Assembly: GCF_030817655.1 (NCBI RefSeq)
Contig: NZ_JAUSZM010000003.1
Span: forward strand, 3,348,001 to 3,412,000
DNA: 64,000 nt
DNA from: Streptomyces sp. V4I2
GTDB taxonomy: Bacteria; Actinomycetota; Actinomycetes; Streptomycetales; Streptomycetaceae
Reading direction: 5' to 3'
Position numbers and translations under genes: made by a program. Shown here piece after piece: positions 46,155 through 59,247 of the stretch. Numbering within the stretch: position 1 is the stretch's first letter; the number at the start of each line of letters is the position of its first letter. Below the pieces are notes generated by a model. That model saw nothing but the letters and a program-made list of their open reading frames with translations. It did no database searches and was not told the DNA's origin.

Positions 46155-47477
46155 TCAGAGGCCTGGGGCGAGGGTGACTTGGTGTCCGAGCGCGGTCAGT
46201 TGACGGACCAGGTCGCGGGTGCGCCGGGCCGGGTCGATCAGACGCTGGTGGTGATCGGAGCCGAGCTCTTGGTACTCGGTCTCGGGGTTGTTGATGAGGT
46301 GCCAGATGATGACCAGGATCGATCGGGCGACGGCGACCAGGGCCTTCTTGTGGCCACGGCGTTTGACGATTCTCCGGTAGCGGGAACCGAGGAAGGTGTC
46401 GGTGCGGGAGGCGGCCATCGCCGCCTCGCCGAGGGCGCCCTTGAGCCAGGGGTTGCCCTTGCCGGTGCGGCCGAAGGACTGCTTGGCTCCGGACTGCACG
46501 GTGCGTGGGCATAGCCTCGCCCACGACGCGAGATGGTCCGGGGTGGGAAATACCCGCATGTCCGGGCCGAGTTCGGCCAGCAGGATCTGTGCGGTGGCCG
46601 GACCGACGCCCGGGATGGCGTCCAGTCGCTTCACCAGCCCCGGCCCCGGCCTGCTGCTGTCACCGTCGTCGCCGGCATCGGGGCAGTCGGGTCCGGGCAA
46701 GTCCCTGATCGCGTTGGTGATCCGGGCGGACAGCCTGTCGATCTGGGCGGTCAGGTGGTCGATGGTGTCCAGCAGCGTGCGGCACAAGAACGCGTGATGC
46801 TCCTCGAACTGCCCCGTGAGCGCCTGCGTCAGGGCGTCCTTCTTCGCGGTCATCTTGCCCTTGGCCATCTGGGCCAGGAATCGCGGGTCCCGCTGGCCGC
46901 CGATCATTGCCTCCATCATGGCCCGCCCGGACACCCCGAAGATGTCGGTGGCCACGGTGGACAGCTTGACCTGGGCGTCTTCCAGCAGCTTCTCGACGCG
47001 CTGCTTGTGCCGGGTCCGTTCCTCGGTCAGGACGGTGCGGGTACGGGTCAGATCACGAAGCTGCCGGACCGGCTTGGGCGGGACGAACGAAGGTCGCAGC
47101 ATCCCGCGCTCGGTCAGCTTGGCGAGCCAGATCGCGTCCAGCTTGTCGGTCTTGGGGCGGCCGGGGACGTTCTTCACGTCACGAGCGTTGACCAGCCAGC
47201 ACTCCAGCCCTCGCGCCTCCAGCAGGAAGAAGAACACCTTCCAGTACGCCCCGGTGGCCTCCATCACCACCCGGGTCACGCCCTGACACAGCAAGCGGTC
47301 CCCTAGCTCAAGGACCGCGTTCGTGGTCGCCGCGACGTTCCAGACCTCCTGCACGCGCCGGCCTTCCCGGGTCGGGTGCGGCAGCCGCATGCACACCATG
47401 CCCGACGTCTTCGCCACGTCGATCGCGGCGACCCTCTCCACCAGGCCCTCGGCCGTCTCGAGCTCCGCAGCCTCCAT
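46155..47477 (-). CDS. IS110-family transposase
   Basis: 440 aa from ATG 47477, chosen because AAGGGG lies just upstream (ATG 47492 would add 5 residues). N-terminal RuvC-like DEDD domain: VAAIDVAKTSG with the first Asp, VVMEATGAYWKV with the Glu, PKTDKLDAIWLAKL with the Asp pair. C-terminal Transposase_20 domain: LDAIPGVGPATAQILLAELG with a serine-containing region after it. IS110 enzymes are guided by an element-encoded RNA and insert without target duplication. The gene looks intact. Confidence 0.93.
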   Translation of the reverse strand: MEAAELETAEGLVERVAAIDVAKTSGMVCMRLPHPTREGRRVQEVWNVAATTNAVLELGDRLLCQGVTRVVMEATGAYWKVFFFLLEARGLECWLVNARDVKNVPGRPKTDKLDAIWLAKLTERGMLRPSFVPPKPVRQLRDLTRTRTVLTEERTRHKQRVEKLLEDAQVKLSTVATDIFGVSGRAMMEAMIGGQRDPRFLAQMAKGKMTAKKDALTQALTGQFEEHHAFLCRTLLDTIDHLTAQIDRLSARITNAIRDLPGPDCPDAGDDGDSSRPGPGLVKRLDAIPGVGPATAQILLAELGPDMRVFPTPDHLASWARLCPRTVQSGAKQSFGRTGKGNPWLKGALGEAAMAASRTDTFLGSRYRRIVKRRGHKKALVAVARSILVIIWHLINNPETEYQELGSDHHQRLIDPARRTRDLVRQLTALGHQVTLAPGL

Positions 47478-47541
47478 ACCCACCCCTTTCATGCCGGGAC
47501 CGACAGGCAGCGGCCGCCCGGGAGCGGGAGGGGAGAGCGGG

Positions 47542-47604
47542 AGTCTGAACGGCGTGCTCGTGGCAACAGTGCATGGCCCCTCGGGCCGACTCCGGCATCA
47601 GACT
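47542..47604 (-). ncRNA. Candidate IS110 bridge/seek RNA region
   Basis: Within the non-coding region upstream of the transposase, AGTCTGA (47542-47548) pairs with TCAGACT (47598-47604) and encloses a second GGCCC/GGGCC hairpin. IS110-group elements encode their guide RNA in this 5' non-coding end, so position and structure fit. The exact ends and guide loops were not determined. Confidence 0.4.
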
Positions 47605-48160
47605 TTCACGCGGGCTCCCGGCCCAAGGCTCGGTCGACGTCGACGGACGGCCGCCGCTCTCAATTTTCACGCCTCCAAGGCGTCACCGTAGGGACATGGG
47701 GACTTTTACGAAAGCATTTCCGCCTGACAGAAGCCGCCTCGCACGGCGGTCCCAGCCCTCAGGACCCTGATCCCAACCACGGCACGCGGGGCGGCGATGC
47801 CACGCCGACAGGAACGGGAACCCGCATGCCTCGCATGACTGCCTCCTGCCAGGAACCAGTGGTTGGCGGCAGGTTCGAGTCCCACCAGGGTGCGCCGCAC
47901 TGCCTTCAGTTGCCGCAGGTCAAGAGGCATTTCCTGGTTCCCCGGCAAAGTCGCGCCCTATCGGCGACACCTGTGTGATCGGGCGCACACCCGCAGGGTT
48001 CGCGCCCGGGGCGGGGTCACTACGTCCGTGCCCAGGAACGTGTACGTCGTCCACCGCGCGACGAGGGCGCCGACGCTCGCGTCGGCCTTTCTTCGCGGGG
48101 CACGTGACGTGGCTGCCGGCCTCGTCACGTGCCCCGCTCGTCGGGCCCACGGGCATCTCC
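47605..48160. other. Intergenic stretch, no gene seen
   Basis: About 550 bases between the IS110 left end and the broken hydrolase gene. It may contain the true IS boundary; no coding frame or RNA gene is convincing. Confidence 0.45.
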
Positions 48161-51046
<2,886 letters not shown>

Positions 51047-51050
<4 letters not shown>

Positions 51051-52276
51051 CCACGCCCCTGGGCGAGGTGCTGGACAGCCGGCGCGCCGCCGAGTTCCAC
51101 AAGGCCGCCCGCGCGCTGCTGAAGGAGCCGCTGCTGCTCGCGCACGGCCCGAACGCCGAGGAGTTCCGGCTGGTGCGCCAGCACGCCGGCGACCTGCGCG
51201 ACTGGTTCGACCGCAACACCGGCTGGCCTCTGCGGGTGGACGCGGAGGCGGCGCGGCTGGGCAGGTCACCCGGCACCCTGGCCGACCCCACCCATCCGGC
51301 CCGCGAGACCTCCCGTGCTCGCGCGCCCTTCACCCGCCGCCGCTATGTGCTGCTGTGCCTGGCGCTGGCCGCGCTGGAGCGGGGCGAGGCGCAGATCGCG
51401 CTCGGCCGGCTCGCCGAGCAGGTGGTCCTGGATGCCGCCGATCCCCATCTGGTCGCCGCTGGGATCGAGTTCACGCTGGAGCGGCGCGAGGAGCGGCTGG
51501 ATCTGGCGGCGGTGGTACGGCTGCTCATGCGGTACGGAGTGCTGCGGCGGGTGGCCGGCGACGAGGACGCCTACGTCAGCGGCGCGGGCGATGTGCTCTA
51601 CGACGTCCAGCGCCGTGTCCTGGCCGGGCTGCTCGCCGCCCGCCGCGGCCCGTCGATGATCACCGCCGACGGATTCGAGGACCGCCTGGCCGAGCTGGCC
51701 GCCGAGAGCGCCCTGGACAGCGACGAACTACGCTTCCGCGCCATCCGCCAGCGGCTGACCCGGCGCCTGCTGGACGACCCGGTGCTGTACTACGCCGAGC
51801 TGACCGACACAGAGCTCGCCTACCTCACCCGCCAGCGCGCCTTCATCACCGCGCGGATCACCGAACTGACCGGCCTGGTCGCGGAGGTGCGGGCCGAGGG
51901 CATCGCCATGGTCGACCCCCTGGACGACCTGACCGACGTACGGATGCCCGAGCAAGGCACCCACGGCCACGTCACCTTGCTGCTCGCCGAGCACCTCGCG
52001 GCCGCGAACGGCGCGGTCAGCCGCGGTGAGCTGGAGCGCAGGGTGCGGGAACTGGCCGTCGAACACGGCGGCTTCTGGTCCAAGAGCGCCAAACAGCCGG
52101 GCTCGGAAACAGAGTTGGTCGACCAGGCCCTGGCCAAGCTGATCGCGCTCGGCCTGGTCACCGCCGTCCCCGGCGGCGTCGCCCCGCTGCCGGCGTTGGC
52201 CCGGTACGCGGTCGGAGAGACCGTCGTAAGGGAACCGGGAGTCCCTGCCCCCCATACCGCTCAGCGAAAGGCGTGA
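51047..52276 (+). CDS. jetB: Wadjet JetB (DUF2398/TIGR02678)
   Basis: 409 aa. Predicted KITE-like winged-helix subunit that binds JetA. It begins MTTPLGEVLDSRRAAEFHKA and contains YVLLCLALAALERGEAQIAL, VVRLLMRYGVLRRVAGDEDA and SAKQPGSETELVDQALAKLI, all typical of TIGR02678. The ATG overlaps the jetA stop and its own stop overlaps jetC (GTGA), so subunit amounts are coupled by translation. Confidence 0.9.
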
Positions 52277-55200
52277 GAGCTGTGACCGCCCTGCCCACTC
52301 CCGCACCTGGCCGGTGGCGGCCACTGCGTATTGGCCTGGTCGACCTTTTCTACTACGACACCGAGGAGTTCTGGTTCCGGGACGGACGGCTGCTGCTGCG
52401 CGGCAACAACGGCACCGGCAAGTCCAAGGTCCTCGCCCTCACTCTGCCCTTCCTCCTGGACGGCGACCTGTCCGCGCGGCGCGTGGAGCCCGACGCCGAC
52501 CCGGGCAAGCGCATGGAGTGGAACCTGCTGCTGGGCGGGCAGCACCCGCACCCCGAGCGGCTCGGCTACACCTGGATCGAGTTCGGCCGCCGGGACAGTA
52601 AGGACAACGCCGCCGGCCAGGACCACTTCCTCACCCTGGCCTGCGGGCTGAAGGCGGTGGCGGGGCGGGGTATCGCCCGCCACTGGTACGCCGTCACCGA
52701 CCAGCGGATCGGGGAGGAACTCAGTCTGCTCGACACCACCGGCACCGCGCTGTCGCGGGACCGGCTCGCGGAAGCTGTCGCCGGGCACGGCATGGTGTAC
52801 GACACCGCCACCGCGTATCGCAGGGGCGTCGACGAGGCGCTGTTCGGGCTCGGTGAGCGACGGTACGCGGCCTTGGTGGACCTGCTCATCCAGCTGCGCC
52901 AGCCGCAGCTGTCGAAGCGGCCCAACGAGGCGGCACTGTCGCGTGCGCTGACCGAGTCGCTCCCACCCATGGACCAGGCGGTGATCGCCGACGTGGCCGA
53001 GGCGTTCCGGTCTCTGGACGAGGAGAAGGAGGAGCTACGGGCGGCCACCGAGGCCGAGCGGGCCGCCGCCGCCTTCCTGGACCACTACCGCCGCTACGCC
53101 CGCGTCGCCACCCGCCGCCGCGCCCGGCTCCCCCGCCACGAACACGCCCGCTACGAACAGTTGAACCGCGACCTCGTGCAGGCCGAGAGCGAGCGGTCGC
53201 AGGCCGAGGAGGACAGGGAGCGGATCGCCGGACGGATCGCGGAACTGGAGGAGAGTGCCACACGGCTGACGGCGCAGGAGGCTGCGCTGCGCGAGGGCCC
53301 GGAGATGCGCAGCGCCCGGGAGCTGGAGCAGGCGGCTTCCGACGCCCGCCGCACCGCCGACGACCAGGCCCGCGCCGAGGCGGACCGGGAGCAGGCCGCC
53401 CAGGTCCACACCCGCGCCCTGGACCGCCTCGAGAGCGCCGACAGGCGGCTCGCGGCAGCCGAACAGCAGGTCGCGGACACACTCGTCCGCGAACGGGAGG
53501 CGGCCTGCGCCGCCCGCCTCGACGGTGATCTGCGCACCGAAGGCGCGCCGGAGACCGAACTGCGCCACGCGGCCGAGGAGTCGGTGGCCCGCAGGCGGCG
53601 CACCCTCGACCACGTGGAGGAACTGGCGACGCGCGCCGAGCAGGCCGCCGCCGAGCGGCGCGCCGCCGCCCGCCGCCTGGATGAGGCGCAGACCGAGGCC
53701 GGGCACACCGCCGAGCGGCACGCCCAGGCGGAGGCCGTAGCGGCCGAGGCGGGCCGGGAACTGGTCGCCGCCGTACGCGAACACCTCGATGCCTGTGAGG
53801 AGTTGGCGCCCCAGGATCCGGCGGGCCTGCTGGACGGTCTGCAGGAGTGGGTCACACACCTCCAAGGCCCCTCACCCGCGCGCGTGCACACCGCCGACGC
53901 CCATCGCGCCAGGGCCGCGCACCTGGCCGACCAGACGGCCGCCCTCGGCCAACGGCTGACCGAACTACATGCCCGGCGCGCCGAGACCGAGCGGGAGCTG
54001 GCCGGCCTGGAGGCGGGCGGCCAGCGCGGTCCCACGGCACCCCACACGCGTACTCCCGGCGTCCGCCACCAGGCCCCCGGGGCGCCGCTGTGGCGTCTGG
54101 TCGACTTCCACGACCACGTCACCGCCGCTGAACGCGCGGGCCTGGAGGCGGCGTTGGAGGCCTCCGGTCTCCTGGATGCCTGGGTGTGCCCGGACGGTAC
54201 CGCCGTGTCCGCCGACGGGCACGACATTCTGCTGTCGCCGGGCGCCGCGCTCGCCGGGCCGGTGCTTGCCGATGTGCTGCGCCCGGCTGTGGACCACGGT
54301 GACGCGCGTGCCATGGCAGTGGGCGAGCAGACGGTGGCCCGCCTTCTGGCCGCCGTGGGTCTCGGCTCCGGCGGCGACACCTGGGTGGCGGCGGACGGCC
54401 GCTTCCACGTCGGAGCACTGACCGGCAGCTGGTCGAAGCAGGCCGCCGTGTACGTGGGCGAGGGCGCCCGCGAGGAGGCGCGCCGGGCCCGGATCGCAGT
54501 CCTGCACGGCGAACTCGAGGCACTGGCACACCAGTCGGACCAGCTGCAGGCCGAGCGGGCCACGGTGGTCCGGCGCCGCCGCACCCTGGACGCCGAACTG
54601 GCCGCCATCCCCGACGACGCCGCCTTGCGCCACGCGCACGCGCTGGCCGCGGCCGCCGCGGACGCCGCCCACCGCGCCCGCGCCCGCCAGGACGAACGCT
54701 CCGCCGAACTGGCCGCGGCGGCCGGGCAGGAAGCCGAGTCCGCCACCGAACTCACCGACACGGCAGCTGCCGTGAACCTGCCCGCCGACCGGCCGCAACT
54801 GGCCGCTGTCCGCCAGGCGCTGGCCGACTACACCGCCGTCCTGGCCGCCCTGTGGCCCGCCCTGCGCGAGCGCGCCGACGCCGGGCGCACGGTCGCCGAC
54901 GAGCGCGCGGAAGCCGAGCGAGCCGGCACCCGGGTGGCCGAACTGGCCCTGCGGGCCGAGGACTCGGCCCGCTTCGCGGCCGCCGCGGACGAACGCCACA
55001 CCACCCTGCGCTCCACCGTCGGCGCCGCCGTCGCGGAGCTGGAGCGGCGCCTGGCCGCCACCGCCGAGGCCTTGGCCGCGTGCGAGCGCGATCAGCGCAT
55101 CTCCCGCCAGGAGCACACCGCCGCCGGTCGGCGCGTCGGCCATGCGGAGGGCCGCATCGAGCAGTTGGAGAAGGACGTACGCGAGGCCGCCGCCTCCCGC

Positions 55201-56445
55201 GCCGAGGCGATCGCCGCGCTCCAGCGGTTCGCGGCCACCGGCCTGCTGACCGTCGCCCTGCCCGAGACGGTCGTGCCCCCGCTGGACGGCGGACCATGGG
55301 CCGCAACCCCGGCCGTCGCGCTCGCCCGCGCCATCGAGGCGCAGCTGTCGGGCCCGTCCGGCACCGACGACTCCGACGGCGCCTGGGAACGCGTACAAAA
55401 ACGGCTCAGCGAGGAGTACAAAAAACTCCAGGACGCCCTCTCCCGCGGCGGCCACAGCGCCACCGCCCGCATGGTCGAGGACGGCATGGTCGTCGACATC
55501 GTCTACCAGGGCCGCCGGCGGACCGTGCCCGAACTGGCCGCGGCCCTCGCCACCGAGGTGACCGAACTGGCGCGCATCCTGTCCGCGCACGAACGCGAGA
55601 TCCTCGAAACCCACCTGCTCACCGAAGTCGCCGGCACCCTTCAGGAACTGATCGCGGCCGCCGAGCGGCAGGTGCGGGCCATGAACGCCGAACTTCAGGA
55701 GCGGCCCACGTCCACCGGCATGAAACTGCGACTGATGTGGCGCCCCTCCCGCAAGGCACCCGCCGGACTGGCCCAGGCCCGCGAACGCCTGCGCCAGTCC
55801 GCGGACGCCTGGGCGCCCGAGGACCGGGCGGCGGTCGGCGAATTCCTGCAGGCCGAGATCGCCCGCCGGCAGTCCGACGACGCGGCAGGCAGCTGGCTGG
55901 AGGTGCTCACCGCGGCGCTCGACTACCGCTCCTGGCACGAGTTCGGCATCGAACGCCACCAGCACGGCACCTGGGTTCCGGCCACCGGCCCCGCCTCCGG
56001 CGGCGAACGGGTCCTGGCCGTGTCCGTACCCCTGTTCGCCGCCGCCTCCTCGCACTACGCCACGGCCGCACCCGACGCCCCGCGTCTGGTCACCCTGGAC
56101 GAGGCGTTCGCGGGCGTGGACGACGACTCGCGGGCCAAGTGCCTGGGCCTGCTGCATGCCTTCGACCTGGACGTGGTGATGACCAGCGAACGCGAATGGG
56201 CCTGCTACCCCCAGGTCCCCGGCATCGCCATCGCCCAACTCTCCCGCGTCGACGAGATCGCCGCGGTCCTGGTGAGCCGCTGGGAATGGGACGGGACCGA
56301 GCGCGTACGGGGCACCGAACCGGACCACCGCCTGGCGGTACTCCCCGTCCAGGCGGCGCCTTCGGCCACTGCGGTCGGCGCGGCGGCCCCCGGGCCCGCG
56401 CCGGCCGACGGCAGCGACCCCGACCAGGACGTGCTGTGGGCATGA
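52273..56445 (+). CDS. jetC: Wadjet JetC, SMC-like ATPase (TIGR02680)
   Basis: 1390 aa SMC/MukB-like motor. Walker A LLRGNNGTGKSK at residues ~42-52; the ABC signature ASGGERVLAVSVPL near 1240; Walker B RLVTLDEAFAGVDDDSR near 1272. Between the heads are two long Ala/Glu/Arg-rich coiled-coil arms (~260-560 and ~730-1010) around a hinge-like region with HQAPGAPLWRLVDFHDHV. GTG 52273 overlaps the jetB stop; a second GTG at 52282 is an alternative. Length and motifs are complete. Confidence 0.93.
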   Translation: MRAVTALPTPAPGRWRPLRIGLVDLFYYDTEEFWFRDGRLLLRGNNGTGKSKVLALTLPFLLDGDLSARRVEPDADPGKRMEWNLLLGGQHPHPERLGYTWIEFGRRDSKDNAAGQDHFLTLACGLKAVAGRGIARHWYAVTDQRIGEELSLLDTTGTALSRDRLAEAVAGHGMVYDTATAYRRGVDEALFGLGERRYAALVDLLIQLRQPQLSKRPNEAALSRALTESLPPMDQAVIADVAEAFRSLDEEKEELRAATEAERAAAAFLDHYRRYARVATRRRARLPRHEHARYEQLNRDLVQAESERSQAEEDRERIAGRIAELEESATRLTAQEAALREGPEMRSARELEQAASDARRTADDQARAEADREQAAQVHTRALDRLESADRRLAAAEQQVADTLVREREAACAARLDGDLRTEGAPETELRHAAEESVARRRRTLDHVEELATRAEQAAAERRAAARRLDEAQTEAGHTAERHAQAEAVAAEAGRELVAAVREHLDACEELAPQDPAGLLDGLQEWVTHLQGPSPARVHTADAHRARAAHLADQTAALGQRLTELHARRAETERELAGLEAGGQRGPTAPHTRTPGVRHQAPGAPLWRLVDFHDHVTAAERAGLEAALEASGLLDAWVCPDGTAVSADGHDILLSPGAALAGPVLADVLRPAVDHGDARAMAVGEQTVARLLAAVGLGSGGDTWVAADGRFHVGALTGSWSKQAAVYVGEGAREEARRARIAVLHGELEALAHQSDQLQAERATVVRRRRTLDAELAAIPDDAALRHAHALAAAAADAAHRARARQDERSAELAAAAGQEAESATELTDTAAAVNLPADRPQLAAVRQALADYTAVLAALWPALRERADAGRTVADERAEAERAGTRVAELALRAEDSARFAAAADERHTTLRSTVGAAVAELERRLAATAEALAACERDQRISRQEHTAAGRRVGHAEGRIEQLEKDVREAAASRAEAIAALQRFAATGLLTVALPETVVPPLDGGPWAATPAVALARAIEAQLSGPSGTDDSDGAWERVQKRLSEEYKKLQDALSRGGHSATARMVEDGMVVDIVYQGRRRTVPELAAALATEVTELARILSAHEREILETHLLTEVAGTLQELIAAAERQVRAMNAELQERPTSTGMKLRLMWRPSRKAPAGLAQARERLRQSADAWAPEDRAAVGEFLQAEIARRQSDDAAGSWLEVLTAALDYRSWHEFGIERHQHGTWVPATGPASGGERVLAVSVPLFAAASSHYATAAPDAPRLVTLDEAFAGVDDDSRAKCLGLLHAFDLDVVMTSEREWACYPQVPGIAIAQLSRVDEIAAVLVSRWEWDGTERVRGTEPDHRLAVLPVQAAPSATAVGAAAPGPAPADGSDPDQDVLWA

Positions 56446-57695
56446 GCACGCCCGGGCAGCCCTCGCCCCCCGGGGAACCCGGCGCGCGCGTCGATCGCGA
56501 CCGTCTCGGCCGCCTGCTCGGCGACCCCGACCTCGCCTGGCTGGTCGAGCGCGTCCGACGCCGCATGGAGCGGGACGAACCCCTCACCGGCCCGGTCACG
56601 CTGACCGCCCCCACCACCGCCGAGCGCGGCGCCGCCGAACGCCTGCTGGGCCGCAGTCCAGGCGCCGGACGCTCGCTGACCGTGCGCCTCGACGCGGTGG
56701 ACGCCGTGCTGCGCCGCTCCGGCATCAGCCCCGGCCTCGCCGCAGCCGTGATCGCCCTCACCGGTCCGATCGCCCGGCTCACCGACGTGCGCGAACAGGA
56801 GGCGAACGCCTGGCAGAATGCGTACGCCTCACTGGCCACGCTGGGGTCCGAACTGTCCGAGTGGTCCGACCGGTTGCGCCAAGACGGCCTCGTTCGCCGC
56901 CTCGCCCGCACCCCCCAAGCAGCGAAGACCCTGCTCATCGACGCCACGACAGCCCTGCGGGCGCTGCCCGCCGACCCGGCCGTGTCGCTGCCCGCCTTCG
57001 CCAACAACACTCTGGGCGACGCGCACGCCCTCGACGACACAACACCACTCGCCACCGTTGTCCTGTCCGGCGTACGCGCCCTCACCGGCTTCCCGGACGG
57101 CAGCGGAACCGAATGGCGCCGCGAGGCCTGGGCCTCGGCCGGCCTGCTCAGGGACGCTCTGTCCTCCACCGTCCTCACCCTGGGTCTGCAGGGCACCGCT
57201 GCTCTGGACTGGATGACCGACACGGGCGAACCGGCCGTCCTGACGCTGCGCCAGCTCACCCACAGCCCGCCGAGCACGGCACCTGCGGTCGTGTACGTGT
57301 GCGAGAACCCGACCGTCCTGGCCACCGCGGCCGACATCCACGGCCCCGCCTGCCCGGCTCTGGTCTGCCTCCAGGGCCAGCCCTCGGCCGCCGCCCTCAC
57401 CCTGCTGCGCCACCTGCACAGCCACGGTTCCACACTTCGCTACCACGGCGACTTCGACTGGGGCGGCCTGCGCATCGCCGACGCCCTGCTGCGCCGCGTC
57501 CCCTGGCAGCCCTGGCGCTACACCGCAGCCGACTACCGCACCGCGGCCGCCGCCACACCCCTGGCCCCACCCCTGACCGGCACCCCGGCCAACGCCGCGT
57601 GGGATCCCGACCTGTCCCCGGCCCTGACCGAACTCGGGGTGCGCATCGAGGAAGAGGCCGTCCTCGACACCCTCCTCGCTGACCTTGCACCCTGA
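56442..57695 (+). CDS. jetD: Wadjet JetD, Toprim-type nuclease (DUF2399/TIGR02679)
   Basis: 417 aa. DNA-cleaving subunit related to topoisomerase VI A. The N-terminal half has the DUF3323 helices (FANNTLGDAHALDDTTPLAT). The C-terminal Toprim domain supplies VVYVCENPTVLATAA with the catalytic Glu (~286) and RYHGDFDWGGLRIADALL with the D-x-D (~334). The start overlaps the jetC stop (ATGA). It is the last gene of the operon. Confidence 0.9.
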   Translation: MSTPGQPSPPGEPGARVDRDRLGRLLGDPDLAWLVERVRRRMERDEPLTGPVTLTAPTTAERGAAERLLGRSPGAGRSLTVRLDAVDAVLRRSGISPGLAAAVIALTGPIARLTDVREQEANAWQNAYASLATLGSELSEWSDRLRQDGLVRRLARTPQAAKTLLIDATTALRALPADPAVSLPAFANNTLGDAHALDDTTPLATVVLSGVRALTGFPDGSGTEWRREAWASAGLLRDALSSTVLTLGLQGTAALDWMTDTGEPAVLTLRQLTHSPPSTAPAVVYVCENPTVLATAADIHGPACPALVCLQGQPSAAALTLLRHLHSHGSTLRYHGDFDWGGLRIADALLRRVPWQPWRYTAADYRTAAAATPLAPPLTGTPANAAWDPDLSPALTELGVRIEEEAVLDTLLADLAP

Positions 57696-58276
57696 GCCGT
57701 CGCGCGGGTGGAACGTGGACGTCATGCGGCAACAGCCCGGCCGTTCCGGTACGTGACGCGCCACCTGAGCCATGCGTCAGTGCGACGCGCTCGTCCAGGT
57801 GACGGGTCTGGAGATTCCCCTGCATCCCCGCTCCACGCCCCAGGCTCTGGCGGTGATGCTGGTGTGCGCCGGGTTGTCGCGGCGCACGAGCGCGGAGGCG
57901 GCCGCCGACGCGCAACCTGCCCAACGGCGGCCCCGATCCCCCGGCGGCACCCACCCGCCCGTTCGCCCGCCGTCCCCTGTTTTTCTTCTGCTGTGGGGGC
58001 GAGCGCGGGGGTGTGCAGAGGGGGATGTCGGGCAGCCGACCACGCCGACGAGGCATGGTGACCTGCGGATATGCCGCCCCGGCTCGGAGAGGAGCGGGCA
58101 GATGTCGGCGGGGATGTCAACGCAGGTGTCGGCCCGGTCGAAGGCGGTGTTGTCGCATCGTGACCGTGGTCGGGCCCTCATGGTCGCAGGTGTGGTCGGG
58201 GTCGGCTGCTGCCGTGGCCGGTACGCGCGGCGCCGTACCGGACGGTGCCGCCCTGTACAGGAGAGGCGGGCCGGCG
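57696..58276. other. Intergenic stretch, no gene seen
   Basis: 580 bases between jetD and the replication-relaxation-like gene. Frames on both strands are low-information Arg/Pro/Gly strings. It presumably carries the promoter of the next gene. Confidence 0.45.
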
Positions 58277-59176
58277 ATGACGGACGTGGACGCGGGCAGT
58301 GGCGATCGGCTGGCGTTGGCGGTGCTGGTGCAGTACCGGATGGCCACCACCGAGCAGATGCACCGGGTGATCGCCCCGGGAGTGCGCAGCGAGCAGACTC
58401 GGCGCAGGCTGGCCAAGTTGCGCGAGGAGGGGCTGATCGACCGCATCACCCTGCCCAGGGCCGGGCGGCTGCGGGTGTGGTTCCCCACCTCGTACGGCGT
58501 GCAGGTCGCCTGCGAGTGGCCCGAGTTGCGCGGCCGGCGGCCACCGAAGGCAGTGTCCGATCCGACTGCCGCACGGCTGCGGGTCGGGCACTCGCTGACG
58601 GTGACCGAGACCGCACTGGTCTTCCTCGAGGACGCCCGACGCCGCGGCGAACTGTGCCGACCGCTGGACTGGATCCCCGAGGTCTACCACCCCATCGGAG
58701 GCGGTGACGCCGTCATCCCCGACGCGCTCATGTACTACCGGCGCGGCCGTGAGGGCGGCGACGGGCCGATGCTGCGGGCGTTCGTCGAGGTCGACCGGGC
58801 CACCATGGGCCCGGAACGCCTGGCCGCGAAGCTCACCGCCTACGCCCGCCTCCACGACTACGTGCCCACCTCCCCGGGGCAGCGGCGGCAGCCCCCGGAG
58901 CAGGAGCCGGGGCAGGAAGCATGGCGGCGGCACTACCCGCTCTTCCCCCGCCTGCTGTTCGTCCTGGACGGCACCGGCCCCGCCGGCATCACCACCCGCA
59001 TCCGCGCCCTGCACGCGGCCGCCAAAGGCCTGGCGTTGCCCCTCTTCCTGCACACCGTCCCCGTCCTGGCCGCGGCGCTGGCAGACCTGCGCACCAAAGG
59101 CCCCTCCGAGCCCGTGTGGCACCCCGTCCAGGACCCCGATCGCGGGGTCGCCTGGAGCTGGTCGCCCCATACGTAG
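58277..59176 (+). CDS. Replication-relaxation family protein
   Basis: 299 aa from ATG 58277 with GAGAGGCGGG upstream. N-terminal winged helix: VLVQYRMATTEQMHRVIAPG, TRRRLAKLREEGLIDRITLP. The C-terminal part IPDALMYYRRGREGG and RAFVEVDRATMGPERLAAKL resembles a restriction-endonuclease-like core (D...ExD). The family (PF13814) is frequent in Streptomyces plasmids and integrative elements, which suggests the island is or was mobile. Confidence 0.8.
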   Translation: MTDVDAGSGDRLALAVLVQYRMATTEQMHRVIAPGVRSEQTRRRLAKLREEGLIDRITLPRAGRLRVWFPTSYGVQVACEWPELRGRRPPKAVSDPTAARLRVGHSLTVTETALVFLEDARRRGELCRPLDWIPEVYHPIGGGDAVIPDALMYYRRGREGGDGPMLRAFVEVDRATMGPERLAAKLTAYARLHDYVPTSPGQRRQPPEQEPGQEAWRRHYPLFPRLLFVLDGTGPAGITTRIRALHAAAKGLALPLFLHTVPVLAAALADLRTKGPSEPVWHPVQDPDRGVAWSWSPHT

Positions 59177-59247
59177 ACGGCCTACGCAGCCCCGACCATG
59201 GACCGACCACAACCCCGAAACCCCGACCATGGCCCTGACCACAGCGA

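Noticed and set aside
47873..47895. GGTTCGAGTCC, resembling a tRNA T-loop and attachment site
   Set aside because: The T-stem does not pair and no acceptor, D- or anticodon arms can be drawn from the flanks; no tRNA gene is supported.
53965..56328. A 787-codon minus-strand frame inside jetC
   Set aside because: Antisense to a coiled-coil gene of high GC; Gly-rich composition with no motif.
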